Positions 54,092 through 63,778 of a stretch of 64,000 nucleotides of DNA are shown here, one piece after another. The translations under genes and the position numbers were made by a program. The notes beneath the pieces were generated by a model. The model made no database searches. It was not told where the DNA came from and saw only the letters and a list, made by a program, of their open reading frames with translations. This DNA comes from Rhizobium tibeticum (GTDB lineage: Bacteria; Pseudomonadota; Alphaproteobacteria; Rhizobiales; Rhizobiaceae). The stretch spans positions 62,001 to 126,000 of the forward strand of contig NZ_FOCV01000010.1 in the NCBI RefSeq assembly GCF_900110205.1, read 5' to 3'. Numbering within the stretch: position 1 is the first letter of the stretch; every line of letters starts with the position of its first letter.

Positions 54092-56041
54092 ATGCAAAAG
54101 GGTGAAAGCGACGTCTTTGATCTTTTCTCGGAGATTTACACAAGCGCCGCGCAAGAAGAACTGAGCCTACAAGAATACCTGCTAGCCTGCCGCGATGACA
54201 AAAGCCTTTATGCGACCGCGCAAGAGCGAATGGTCGAGGCGATCGGCGAGCCGACGCTGATTGATACGAGCGCCGATGAGCGGCTGGGGCGAATTTTCGC
54301 CAACCGCACAGTCAAGATCTATCCGTCCTTCGCTGATTTCTACGGCATGGAGGACACGATCGAGCGGATTGTCGGCTACTTCAGATACGCCGCGCAAGGG
54401 CTCGAGGAACGCAAGCAAATCCTCTATCTCCTTGGGCCTGTCGGGGGCGGCAAATCGTCGCTTGCCGAGCGCCTCAAAAGGCTCATGGAGCAGCGCCCGA
54501 TCTACACCCTGGCCGTCAATGGCAAAATCAGCCCTGTCTTCGAATCTCCTCTGGGCCTCTTCCATCCGGAACGGATGGCGGGTCTCTTGGAAGATAAGTA
54601 CGGGATTGCGCAGCGCCGTCTCACGGGTCTGATCTCGCCTTGGGCAACGAAACGGCTCGATGAGATTGGCGGCGATATCTCGAAGTTCAGCGTCGTCAAG
54701 CTGACGCCCTCCCGTCTGCGACAGATTGCGATCGCCAAGACCGAGCCTGGCGACGAGAACAACCAGGATGTGTCTGCGCTGGTCGGCAAGGTGGACATCC
54801 GTCAGCTCGAACATTTCAGTCAGGCCGATCCGGATGCCTATTCCTACAGCGGCGGACTAAACAGGACGACGCAAGGGCTTCTTGAGTTCGTCGAAATGTT
54901 CAAGGCGCCCATCAAGGTATTGCACCCGCTGCTGACCGCCACGCAGGAAGGCAGCTATAACGGCACCGAGAACTTTGGCGCCTTCCCGTTCCAGGGGATT
55001 GTCGTTGCTCACTCCAACGAGTCCGAGTGGTTGCAATTCAAGAACAACAAGAACAACGAGGCCTTCCTGGACCGCATCCTCGTCGTCAAGGTGCCGTATT
55101 GCCTGCGGGTCACCGAGGAGCGGCAGATCTACGAGAAGCTGCTTCGTGAGAGCGAACTGGCAAAGAGCCCATGTGCCCCTGAAGTGCTCGAGAATCTCAG
55201 CCGCTTCACGGTAGCAACACGCCTCCACATACATGAGAACTCACCGCTCTATACGAAGATGCGCGTGTATGACGGCGAAAACCTGAAGGACACCGATCCC
55301 AAAGCAAAGTCCGTTCAGGAGTATCGCGATGCGGCCGGCGTTGATGAAGGCATGACCGGTATTAGCACCCGCTTCGCCTTCAAGGTTCTCTCAGAAACCT
55401 TCAACTACGACACCAAGGAGGTGGCCGCCGACCCAGTGCACCTGATGTACATCATGGAACAGGCAATCCGACGCGAACAGTTTTCCAAGGAAACCGAGGC
55501 GCGCTACCTTGATTTCATCAAATCCGAGCTTGCTGCGCGTTACGCAGAATTCATCGGCCATGAAATCCAGAAGGCTTACCTGGAATCCTATAGCGAGTAT
55601 GGGCAAAACCTGTTCGACCGCTACATCGCATACGCGGATGCATGGCTGGAAGATCAGGACTTCAAGGACTACGACACCGGCCAAATCCTCAACCGCGAAA
55701 TTCTCGACAGCGAGTTGTCGCAGATCGAGAAGCCCGCAGGCATCGCCAATCCCAAGGACTTCCGCAACGAGGTCGTGAAGTTTACGCTTCGCGCCCGGGC
55801 TAGGAACCATGGGCGCAACCCTTCCTGGACGAGCTATGAAAAGCTTCGCGAAGTGATCGAGAAGCGCATGTTCGGCCAGGTCGAAGATCTCCTGCCGGTC
55901 ATCAGCTTCGGCTCCAAGAAGGACAGCTCGACGGAAAAGCAGCACGCCGAATTTGTCCAGCGCATGACGCAGCGTGGCTACACGGTTCGCCAGGTCCGGC
56001 GGCTCGTCGATTGGTACATGAGGGTCAACAAGGCCGGTTGA
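54092..56041 (+). CDS. prkA: PrkA family serine protein kinase
   Basis: This 649-residue protein has an N-terminal AAA+ domain with Walker A LLGPVGGGKSSLAERL (~residues 111-126) and a C-terminal PrkA kinase-like domain. A central IVVAHSNESEWLQFKNNKNN segment is highly conserved in PrkA. E. coli YeaG and Bacillus PrkA act in nitrogen or stationary-phase stress. It starts an operon with the YeaH-like and SpoVR-like genes (gaps of 25 and 11 bases), behind an EcfG-type promoter. Confidence 0.95.
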   Translation: MQKGESDVFDLFSEIYTSAAQEELSLQEYLLACRDDKSLYATAQERMVEAIGEPTLIDTSADERLGRIFANRTVKIYPSFADFYGMEDTIERIVGYFRYAAQGLEERKQILYLLGPVGGGKSSLAERLKRLMEQRPIYTLAVNGKISPVFESPLGLFHPERMAGLLEDKYGIAQRRLTGLISPWATKRLDEIGGDISKFSVVKLTPSRLRQIAIAKTEPGDENNQDVSALVGKVDIRQLEHFSQADPDAYSYSGGLNRTTQGLLEFVEMFKAPIKVLHPLLTATQEGSYNGTENFGAFPFQGIVVAHSNESEWLQFKNNKNNEAFLDRILVVKVPYCLRVTEERQIYEKLLRESELAKSPCAPEVLENLSRFTVATRLHIHENSPLYTKMRVYDGENLKDTDPKAKSVQEYRDAAGVDEGMTGISTRFAFKVLSETFNYDTKEVAADPVHLMYIMEQAIRREQFSKETEARYLDFIKSELAARYAEFIGHEIQKAYLESYSEYGQNLFDRYIAYADAWLEDQDFKDYDTGQILNREILDSELSQIEKPAGIANPKDFRNEVVKFTLRARARNHGRNPSWTSYEKLREVIEKRMFGQVEDLLPVISFGSKKDSSTEKQHAEFVQRMTQRGYTVRQVRRLVDWYMRVNKAG

Positions 56042-56066
56042 CGATGCCGAACCTGGGGATTGGCAG

Positions 56067-57383
56067 ATGCCGAATTTCATCGACCGCCGGCTCAACCCGA
56101 AGGATAAGAGCCTCGGCAACCGGCAACGCTTCCTGAAGCGTGCCCGCGACGAGCTCAAGCGGGCAATCAAGGAACAGGTCAAGTCCGATAAGATCGCCGA
56201 CGTGGATGCTGCCCATGGCGTCCCGATGCCGAAGCGTGGCGCGGGAGAGCCTACCTTTCAGCCTGCTTCTGGCAGCGGTGAGCGCGAGTATATTCTTCCG
56301 GGCAATAAGGAATACATGGCGGGCGACAAGCTATCGCGACCGCAAGGCGGTGGCGGCGGCGGAGGCCGCGGCGCCGGCCACGGCGAGAGTGAGGATGATT
56401 TTCAGTTCATCCTATCCCGGGATGAAGTTCTCGACCTTTTCTTCGAAGATCTTGAGCTGCCTGACATGGTCAAGCTGAACCTGAAGGAAACGGTGACCTA
56501 CAAGCCGCATCGCGTCGGCTTCAGCACGGCCGGCACGCCCACCAACATCAATGTCGGGCGCACCATGCGCAACAGCTACGGCCGCCGCATCGCCTTGCAG
56601 CGACCGAGCGAAGCGGCGGTGAAAACGCTTGCGGACGAGATCGCCGTCCTGGAGTCAGAGGAGAATCTGTCGCTGCCGAACCGGCGGCGCCTGCAGGCGC
56701 TGCGCGAGGAACTGGAGCAGCTGGAGCGCAGGCGTCGGCGTATTTCCTATGTCGATCCGGTCGACATTCGCTTCAACCGCTTCGAGCGCCAGCCGCTCCC
56801 CAATGCCAGCGCCGTGATGTTCTGCCTAATGGACGTATCGGCATCGATGGGCGAGCGTGAAAAGGATCTTGCCAAACGCTTCTTCGTTCTGCTCCACCTG
56901 TTTTTGACCCGCCGCTACGAGCGGATCGATATCGTCTTCATCCGCCACACCGACGAGGCGCGCGAGGTCGACGAGGAGACGTTCTTCTACAGCAAGCAGA
57001 GCGGCGGCACGGTGGTTTCCACGGCCCTTGAGGAAATGCTTCGTGTGATCGACGAACGGTATCCAGCGCATTTGTGGAACATTTATGCCGCTCAGGCTTC
57101 CGACGGCGACAACATCAGCGGCGATTCTGAACGCTGTGCGGCACTGCTGCGCGACCAGCTGATGCGTCTTTGCCAATATTATGCTTATGTCGAGATCATC
57201 GACGAGCGCGAAACGGAGATCTTTGGAACAACCGACAATGGCACGTCGCTGTGGCGCGCCTACCGCACCGTCGATGGGGCGGTGCCGAATTTCCAGATGA
57301 CGCGGATCTCCAGACCAGCAGATATCTATCCAGTTTTCCGCAAGCTCTTTACCCGACAGCCTGCCATGCGCACGCGTAAGTAA
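56067..57383 (+). CDS. YeaH/YhbH family protein (DUF444)
   Basis: This 438-residue protein has a glycine-rich linker (near residues 95-105), followed by the DUF444 domain with a von Willebrand A-like MIDAS site (MDVSASMGEREKD, around residue 253). It is the usual middle partner between PrkA and SpoVR and is called YeaH in E. coli. Metal-dependent protein binding is inferred from the fold. GGGGATTGGCAG precedes the ATG. Confidence 0.93.
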   Translation: MPNFIDRRLNPKDKSLGNRQRFLKRARDELKRAIKEQVKSDKIADVDAAHGVPMPKRGAGEPTFQPASGSGEREYILPGNKEYMAGDKLSRPQGGGGGGGRGAGHGESEDDFQFILSRDEVLDLFFEDLELPDMVKLNLKETVTYKPHRVGFSTAGTPTNINVGRTMRNSYGRRIALQRPSEAAVKTLADEIAVLESEENLSLPNRRRLQALREELEQLERRRRRISYVDPVDIRFNRFERQPLPNASAVMFCLMDVSASMGEREKDLAKRFFVLLHLFLTRRYERIDIVFIRHTDEAREVDEETFFYSKQSGGTVVSTALEEMLRVIDERYPAHLWNIYAAQASDGDNISGDSERCAALLRDQLMRLCQYYAYVEIIDERETEIFGTTDNGTSLWRAYRTVDGAVPNFQMTRISRPADIYPVFRKLFTRQPAMRTRK

Positions 57384-57394
57384 GGGACGACCGA

Positions 57395-58936
57395 ATGGCG
57401 AGACGCTCGAGTTCAGGCCTGCTGTTTGACGGTTCCGACTGGAATTTCGCGACCCTTTCGCGCGCCTACGATGCCATCGAGACTATTGCGCTCGATGAGT
57501 TGGGATTGGACGTCTATCCCAACCAACTGGAGATCATTTCCTCGGAGCAGATGCTGGACGCCTATTCCTCAGTCGGCATGCCGCTGATGTACCAGCACTG
57601 GTCTTTCGGCAAGCACTTCATCTTCGAGGATCACCTGTATCGTAAGGGACAGCGCGGTCTCGCCTATGAAATCGTCATCAATTCCAATCCCTGCATTACC
57701 TATCTCATGGAAGAAAACACCATGGCGATGCAGGCGCTCGTGACCGCGCATGCGGCCTTCGGCCACAATCATTTTTTCAAGAACAACTATCTGTTCCGCC
57801 AATGGACCGACGCCGGTGCCATTTTGAGCTACATGGACTTCGCCAAGAAATACATTGCCAAGTGCGAGGAACGGCATGGATTGAGCGCTGTTGAGGCAAT
57901 CATCGATTCCGCCCACGCCTTGATGGACCAAGGCGTCTTTCGCTATCGTCGCCCGCCGCGCCTTTCCTCCGAAAAAGTCAGGGAGCGCGCACGCGAGCGA
58001 CTGGAATACGAGGAGCAAACCTACAGCGATTTGTGGCGCACGCTACCACTGGCAGCGGAACATCGTAATCCGGAGGATGCCGAACGCGACGCATCGGAAC
58101 GCAAGAAGGTTCTCAACCTTCCAGAGGAGAACCTGCTGTACTTTCTCGAAAAGCACAGCCTCATCCTCGATCCCTGGCAACGGGAAATTCTTCGGATCGT
58201 GCGCGTCATTGCGCAGTATTTCTATCCGCAGCGCCAAACCAAGGTGATGAACGAGGGCTGCGCGACCTTCGTGCACTACACGATCATCAACCGGCTCTTC
58301 GACCAAGGCAGGATCAGCGAGGGGGCGATGCTCGAATTGCTGAAAAGCCACTCGAATGTAGTGTTTCAGCCAGCCTTCGATGACCCCCGCTTTCCCGGCA
58401 TAAACCCCTATGCCTTGGGGTTCGCGATGATGCAGGATATCGAGCGCATCTGCATGGAACCGACGGCGGAGGATCGCGACTGGTTTCCCTCGTTTGCCGG
58501 CAATGGCGATTGGCGCGGAACCTTGCTTGACGCCTGGGCGAACCACCGAGACGAGTCATTCATGCTGCAATATTTAAGCCCGGCAATTATCCGCAAGTTC
58601 CGATTGTTTCTGCTCTCGGATCGCGCCACCGACAGCTATTGCGAAGTGGCCTCAATCCACAACGAACGTGGCTATTCCACAATCCGCTCAGCGCTTGCCC
58701 GCAGCTACGATGTCGGTGCCAGACAGGCTGATATCCAGGTGATCGACGTCGACCTCCTTGGCGACCGACAGCTTCGTCTGCAACATAATGTGAAGAACGG
58801 CATCCTTTTGGAAGAACGCACCCGCGATGCCACGCTGGGTCACATTCGCCACCTCTGGGGCTACGACGTCAGCCTGAGCGGCGTCGATGCTGCAACCGGC
58901 AGCGTTCTCTACGAGTGCTCGACAGACGAGATGTGA
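57395..58936 (+). CDS. SpoVR family protein
   Basis: This 513-residue protein is a full-length SpoVR/YcgB homologue. Conserved segments include MLDAYSSVGMPLMYQHWSFG (near 50), HAAFGHNHFFKNNYLF (~113) and NEGCATFVHYTIINRLF (~285). It ends the prkA-yeaH-spoVR operon, which is maintained in order across proteobacteria and linked to stationary-phase or nitrogen stress. The biochemical role is unknown. Confidence 0.94.
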   Translation: MARRSSSGLLFDGSDWNFATLSRAYDAIETIALDELGLDVYPNQLEIISSEQMLDAYSSVGMPLMYQHWSFGKHFIFEDHLYRKGQRGLAYEIVINSNPCITYLMEENTMAMQALVTAHAAFGHNHFFKNNYLFRQWTDAGAILSYMDFAKKYIAKCEERHGLSAVEAIIDSAHALMDQGVFRYRRPPRLSSEKVRERARERLEYEEQTYSDLWRTLPLAAEHRNPEDAERDASERKKVLNLPEENLLYFLEKHSLILDPWQREILRIVRVIAQYFYPQRQTKVMNEGCATFVHYTIINRLFDQGRISEGAMLELLKSHSNVVFQPAFDDPRFPGINPYALGFAMMQDIERICMEPTAEDRDWFPSFAGNGDWRGTLLDAWANHRDESFMLQYLSPAIIRKFRLFLLSDRATDSYCEVASIHNERGYSTIRSALARSYDVGARQADIQVIDVDLLGDRQLRLQHNVKNGILLEERTRDATLGHIRHLWGYDVSLSGVDAATGSVLYECSTDEM

Positions 58937-59006
58937 CGCGCGACGTTGGTCGTGGCCGGCGCGGACACGCTTGACCGGATTGCCGCATCTTGCACCGTTC
59001 AAAACG

Positions 59007-60284
59007 TCAATGCTTGTCCTCTTCGGCATGTCTTCGCCGGATGCTTCGCACGACAAGCCACATGCCGGCAACGACGATCGGAACGGAAAGGCCGGTCAGC
59101 GTCTCGGGAGAGAGCTCGAAACCGACATTGTGGGCACCTTTTGCCACATAGCCGAAGAGCCCGACGACATAATAGGAGATTGCCGCCACCGAGAGACCCT
59201 CGACCGTCTGCTGCAGACGTAGCTGCAGCTGGGCCCGACGATCCATCGAATTCAGCACCGTCGTATTGATACGCTCGAGTTCGACGTCGATCCAGCTTCG
59301 CAACAAAGCCGTGGCCCGGGCGAGCTTGCGCGAAAGGTTCGCCTGACGCTCCTCGACCGACTGGCAGGTTCGCATGGCCGGAGCCAGCCGCCGCTCCAGG
59401 AAAGAGCCAAGCGTCTCGCTGCCGGGCATCGCAGTTTCTGCGAGCGCGCGAATGCGTTCCTGAACGATGTCGTAATAGGCGCGGCTGGCTCCGAACCGAT
59501 AGAGGCTGAGCGCTGCGTTCGCCTCGAGCTCGGCCGCCAGACGTGTTATCTCCGACAGCATCTGATCCGCCTCCTCGCGAGCGTGCAGCTTCATTCGCTG
59601 CGTAATTGCGGTCAGGCCAGACTCGATCTGGCGGATTTCAGGCGAGAGCGATTGGGCAAGCGGCAGGCCCATCATTGCAAGCGTGCGATATGTCTCGATG
59701 TCGAGAAGACGCTGGACCAATGCACCCCGCGCGCTGTCCGACATGCCGCGATCGATGACCAGAAATTTCGTCAACCCATCGCCGTCCTGGCGGAAGTCGG
59801 TAAGGATCGTTGCCTGGCCGTTTCTCAGTTCGCTTCGGCAAAGGCTTGTCGGATCGAAGACGGACATCTCCTGCGCGGTATCGGGCGTGTCATGCCGGAT
59901 TTCCAGACGAATCCCTGATATGAAGGGGCCCGGCGGCGAAAAACTGTCACCGAAGGGGTGCACGGCGATCGGCGCACCAAACCTCTCCGGAGCCGGGCAA
60001 TCCCAAAAGTAGGTTGAAAACTCAGTGTGGCGTTCCCAGCGCAGAGTACCCTGGCCCCAGCTTATCGCATGATGACTGGTTTCGCGGGCGGGCGGAGCAA
60101 CGCCGCTGGAACGGGAAAGATCGGCAAGCATCTCGTGGTCGTTGTCGCCCGCGCTTTCCGTCAAAAAGGCCAACTGGAATATGACACGTGGTGCCTGAAC
60201 AAGCGCATAGGGTCGCGCATGAATTTCCCCTAAGGCACGTAGTCGAAGATCCGCAGGCGGAAAGCCAAAGCTTCCTTGCGTCAT
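59007..60284 (-). CDS. DUF3422 family membrane protein
   Basis: This ~425-residue protein has a long cytoplasmic N-terminal region (LRALGEIHARPYALVQAPRV near the start) and two C-terminal transmembrane segments (AAISYYVVGLFGYVAKGAHN and the VPIVVAGMWLVVRSI helix), the DUF3422 arrangement. The middle is rich in helices and probably coiled coil. The ATG at 60284 is preferred over the far upstream start because the protein then matches the family N-terminus. Function unknown; convergent with the spoVR gene. Confidence 0.88.
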   Translation of the reverse strand: MTQGSFGFPPADLRLRALGEIHARPYALVQAPRVIFQLAFLTESAGDNDHEMLADLSRSSGVAPPARETSHHAISWGQGTLRWERHTEFSTYFWDCPAPERFGAPIAVHPFGDSFSPPGPFISGIRLEIRHDTPDTAQEMSVFDPTSLCRSELRNGQATILTDFRQDGDGLTKFLVIDRGMSDSARGALVQRLLDIETYRTLAMMGLPLAQSLSPEIRQIESGLTAITQRMKLHAREEADQMLSEITRLAAELEANAALSLYRFGASRAYYDIVQERIRALAETAMPGSETLGSFLERRLAPAMRTCQSVEERQANLSRKLARATALLRSWIDVELERINTTVLNSMDRRAQLQLRLQQTVEGLSVAAISYYVVGLFGYVAKGAHNVGFELSPETLTGLSVPIVVAGMWLVVRSIRRRHAEEDKH

Positions 60285-60829
60285 GCGTGCATTCCTTTCG
60301 ATGGAGGGTTTTTCGGTTATCGATACCGATGCTGCGAGCGGGCTGGGTTTGGCACGAAACTGCTGGATTGGTCGCTTCCTTTCGGCAGCAACGCATTCTA
60401 ACACCCCTTGCCAACCCGCAAGGAGATTTCGGATATCCATGATGATGTCCCCACATCGGCCCCTCAGCCGACGGCATGCAAGCATCTCGTCATATGCCTG
60501 TCCAGCGTGATCCGTTCGCGCGACTGTTTGCCACAGGTCAGCCGAACCATACCGCGGGCAATGCATCCGCGGTGCGCTGACGAGACAGCACCAGCGAAAA
60601 TCGGAGGCGTTACGAGAGGATGGTAGAAACGGCTCTGCTATGACTGCGCTTGCTGCGCACGGTTGGCATGCACCTCACAGGAGCCCTGAAACCTCAAAAC
60701 TCATCCTGCACGCGGACTCGGATCTGAGGCTGGCCTTCTCGACGCTAAGTTCTCGCTGAGCGGTTTATGATAAGACGGCCGATGTCTTTAACAGTATCCT
60801 CGATCTCAGGGTTGGCAAGGAAATCCCAA
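60285..60829. other. Intergenic stretch between divergent DUF3422 and cyclase genes
   Basis: About 545 bases hold the promoters of both genes. Short frames are not supported. AAGGA lies about nine bases before the preferred cyclase start. Confidence 0.4.
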
Positions 60830-62002
60830 ATGTGCGAGATGCAGAAACTGGTTGACTGGATCATCGGCAAAGGCTTGTCCTCCGACCGTATCGACGAGAT
60901 CTTGGAGGGCGTCGCGGAAGCTCTGCTCGGACTGGGATACCCCCTAGTCCGAGCCTCAATCGCTATGCCATCTATCGATCCCCTGCAGCGAGGTTTCTCG
61001 GTCACATGGTCGCGCTCAGCAAGCATTTCGGTGGAGATTCAGGGCCATGGCGACGCAGGGGAGGAAATGTTTCGGAGATCGCCGATTTCGTACCTCCTGT
61101 CGAATGATCTTCTATACGGTCGCTGGAAGCTACCTTCAAAAGCAAGCTCCCATTTTCCGCTATTGCAAGAACTCGCAAACGATGGAGCGACCGACTATGT
61201 GATGAAGCTTATCGGCTTTCCTGAAGGAACCGCCCTCGGTGGTGTCGGATTCTCCTTGGCAAGTAACGGTCCTACCGGCTTCTCGGAAGGACAAATCACC
61301 AACCTGGACAGGTTTTTGCCCGCCCTTGCGCTCGCCTGCTACAGGATTGCAGCACTGCGTATCGCAACAGATATGCTCGCCGTCTATACCGGTAGCCGTA
61401 CGAGTGGCCGGATACTCAACGGACAGACGCGGCGTGGCGACGGAACGGCTATTTACGCGGCTATCCTGCTCGCCGACCTCAAGGATTTCACTTCGCTCAA
61501 CGAACGTTATGCGCCCGATCGTATCGTGACATGGCTAAACCAGCATTTCGAGGTCATAGGACAGCCCATAGAGCAGGCCGGCGGCGAGATTCTGAAGTTT
61601 ATGGGCGACAGCCTTCTCGCGATTTTTCCGGCGGAGATCGACAATCCGACCGATGGATGCGAACGAGCACTTTCGGCAGCCAGGATGGCGATGGACGCCA
61701 ACGACACGCTCAACTGGAAGCGAGTCGACGCTGGGGAGCCGGCGATCCCGATCGATATCGTCCTCCATGTCGGCGAGGTGTTTTATGGAAATGTCGGTTG
61801 CACTCGCCGCTTGGACTTCACAGCGATCGGGAAGGCTGTCAACGAAGCAGCTCGCATGGAGAAGCTGTGCGACAACGTCGGTCGCAATCTATTGGCATCC
61901 GCGATGTTTGTATCGCGCGTTCAGGCTGATTTCGAAAAACTCGGAAGCTTTGCGTTGAAAGGCGTTGCGAAGCCTGCCGAAGTCTATGGATTACAAAGGT
62001 GA
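60830..62002 (+). CDS. Class III adenylate/guanylate cyclase
   Basis: This ~390-residue soluble protein has an uncharacterised N-terminal sensor-like region (~1-200) and a C-terminal class III cyclase domain. Metal aspartates are seen in LLADLKDFTSLNERY and FMGDSLLAIFP; the lysine in EILKFMGD and the NEAARMEKL motif suggest ATP as substrate. The ATG at 60830 follows AAGGA; an upstream frame start at 60767 is less likely. Rhizobia carry many such cyclases; the signal it senses is unknown. Confidence 0.9.
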   Translation: MCEMQKLVDWIIGKGLSSDRIDEILEGVAEALLGLGYPLVRASIAMPSIDPLQRGFSVTWSRSASISVEIQGHGDAGEEMFRRSPISYLLSNDLLYGRWKLPSKASSHFPLLQELANDGATDYVMKLIGFPEGTALGGVGFSLASNGPTGFSEGQITNLDRFLPALALACYRIAALRIATDMLAVYTGSRTSGRILNGQTRRGDGTAIYAAILLADLKDFTSLNERYAPDRIVTWLNQHFEVIGQPIEQAGGEILKFMGDSLLAIFPAEIDNPTDGCERALSAARMAMDANDTLNWKRVDAGEPAIPIDIVLHVGEVFYGNVGCTRRLDFTAIGKAVNEAARMEKLCDNVGRNLLASAMFVSRVQADFEKLGSFALKGVAKPAEVYGLQR

Positions 62003-62626
62003 ACCCACCTCGCTTCGCGAACACGCGCTTGCAGGCTTGTTCCTAGAGCCCGCGATACGGTTATCGCTCCCGAAGTGACATCGCCGGCTTTTTCGAGGAT
62101 CGACTTGTCGCTCCCCTTAGTATGCAAGGGTTACCTCGTAAGAACGAACAGTGCGCTTTGATGGTTCGGATCTGTCACGGGCGCTAAATTCCGGCTTCTT
62201 TTTGCAAGCCTATAGCAATGCCGTTTGATTTAGATCCGCCCGCATGGTGCGCGAGCCCCACAGCGGCAAAACGTGGTGTCGTCGAGGACGCCTCCAGCCA
62301 ATTTGCAACAGGAGGCGATTATACCCGCACAAACGCTTCCAGTATCCCAAGGTCCCCTTATGATCGATTTCATGACCGAGTTCTGTCAGCGGCTCATCGG
62401 CAAGATGCGGGAATAGCGCTGCTCCGCGGCAGGCTCACGATAAATGGTCCGCCGCAACATAATCGTGATGGAACGACTCCCGATCGAATGGATTGAAACC
62501 TTCTGTGCAACTGCGCTGAATCGAAAGGCTGTGGAAAGTCAACTTGCGACATCATGCCTTATGCGCAGATCGGGTTCCGGATCGCCGCCGCTGTGGTATT
62601 GCCCGATCTTACTCGGGAGAGATTCG
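62003..62626. other. Stretch without a supported gene
   Basis: About 620 bases. Frames such as 62218-62496 and the N-terminal extension of the next gene (from 62444) have no domain and no good ribosome-binding site. Confidence 0.45.
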
Positions 62627-63259
62627 ATGGCCATAATCGATATTCTGACGTCTGTGGCTGTCGCTGCAACCGTGACAGCGTCCATCTCACCGTCTGAGAC
62701 CAACACCCCGGTCTTCCGGCCGCTGGGCGTTTCGCAAGATGCCTTGCCGTCAGTGCTCGGCTGCAAACCGATCCATGGCGCCCAGCCGGATGCGACAGGC
62801 CAATACTCGTGCAACAATCTGCCCGGCGGAAATGACCTCTTTGACCAATATGTGCTCGCCTATGTCCGCGGGATGGGAATCTGCAACGTCGTCGCGATCT
62901 CCCGCTACATCGACGACGATCAGCGCGGCACGACGACACGACAGGTCTACAAAGAAGCGACGTCTCTGCTCGCTTCACAGTTCGGGCCGGCGGACGAGAA
63001 GGTCGACCATGTCGCCACGTCCAAGTTCGGGAAGGACGGAATGTTCAGGCAGGCGGTCATTGCACAAGAGCGGCAGGTGTTCGAGCAATGGGACAGCCTG
63101 GGTACAAGGTTCCAGAATGCCCAGTCGGCCAGCGTCACCATTTCGGGAAGTGAGGACTGGGGACTGGCGGTCTACAGCATTTTTCGCTTTGCCCACAACG
63201 ATGTGTGCCTGAGCAATCTGGAGCACCAAACCGGATTGTCTGGCGAAGACGGCGAGTGA
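62627..63259 (+). CDS. Secreted hypothetical protein (210 residues)
   Basis: The ATG at 62627 is preceded by GGGAGAG and gives a short hydrophobic N-terminus (IIDILTSVAVAATVTASISP) that may be a signal peptide. The mature part has four cysteines (near residues 45, 57, 78 and 194 by estimate), which could form disulfides in the periplasm. No family is recognised. The convergent gene at 63341 is separated by a hairpin. Confidence 0.65.
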   Translation: MAIIDILTSVAVAATVTASISPSETNTPVFRPLGVSQDALPSVLGCKPIHGAQPDATGQYSCNNLPGGNDLFDQYVLAYVRGMGICNVVAISRYIDDDQRGTTTRQVYKEATSLLASQFGPADEKVDHVATSKFGKDGMFRQAVIAQERQVFEQWDSLGTRFQNAQSASVTISGSEDWGLAVYSIFRFAHNDVCLSNLEHQTGLSGEDGE

Positions 63260-63282
63260 TCGCAGCTCCGGCGACCGCACGC

Positions 63283-63312
63283 AAAAAGCCGCCGTTCGCC
63301 CGAGCGGCGGCT
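63283..63312 (-). terminator. Terminator between convergent genes
   Basis: An 8-bp stem AGCCGCCG/CGGCGGCT extendable to 12 with one mismatch (63287-63312) is followed on the minus strand by TTTTTGCG. It ends the gene at 63341-63778; the plus side has no T-run. Confidence 0.82.
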
Positions 63313-63340
63313 GGAAGACGGGAGCAGCAATCAACTCCAG

Positions 63341-63778
63341 TCAATATGTAAACAGTGCCCGCAGGCGAGCGAATAAACCTGGTCGTTCCGCGCCAAGAAT
63401 ACCGCGTACATAGTGAGCAGCTGTCGCAGCGCTGACCGTCGCGCCGAAATGGCAGTAGCAAAGAACGTTATGCAGTTCACCATCGGTGAGACCGAAGAAC
63501 CTCTTGCCCTGGCCATAGGTATCATCCTCCAGCCCGGCTGCTCGTAGGATCGGATCCTCGAAGGCGACCGAGATCGGCGAGTTATCGCTACGCAGGAGCG
63601 ATAGGACTGACGTCGGCTGATGTTCGGTCTGGTAGAGGGTTGCCAGTCGTCGATGCGGACTCATCTCGAGGAGCTCCACCCAGCGCTCGAGACGCTCGCT
63701 TCGCGACATGATGCGGTGCGGATATGCCTGGTCGATATCCGCAATATTTTGCAGTTGCTCCAATGTCTGATGTTTCAT
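63341..63778 (-). CDS. Hypothetical protein (145 residues)
   Basis: This soluble protein starts MKHQTLEQLQNIADIDQAYP, with TGGAG before the ATG at 63778 (an in-frame ATG at 63790 is possible). A central GLTDGELHNVLCYCHFGATV has two close cysteines and a histidine. It looks like a conserved rhizobial family but no name can be given. It has its own terminator. Confidence 0.7.
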   Translation of the reverse strand: MKHQTLEQLQNIADIDQAYPHRIMSRSERLERWVELLEMSPHRRLATLYQTEHQPTSVLSLLRSDNSPISVAFEDPILRAAGLEDDTYGQGKRFFGLTDGELHNVLCYCHFGATVSAATAAHYVRGILGAERPGLFARLRALFTY

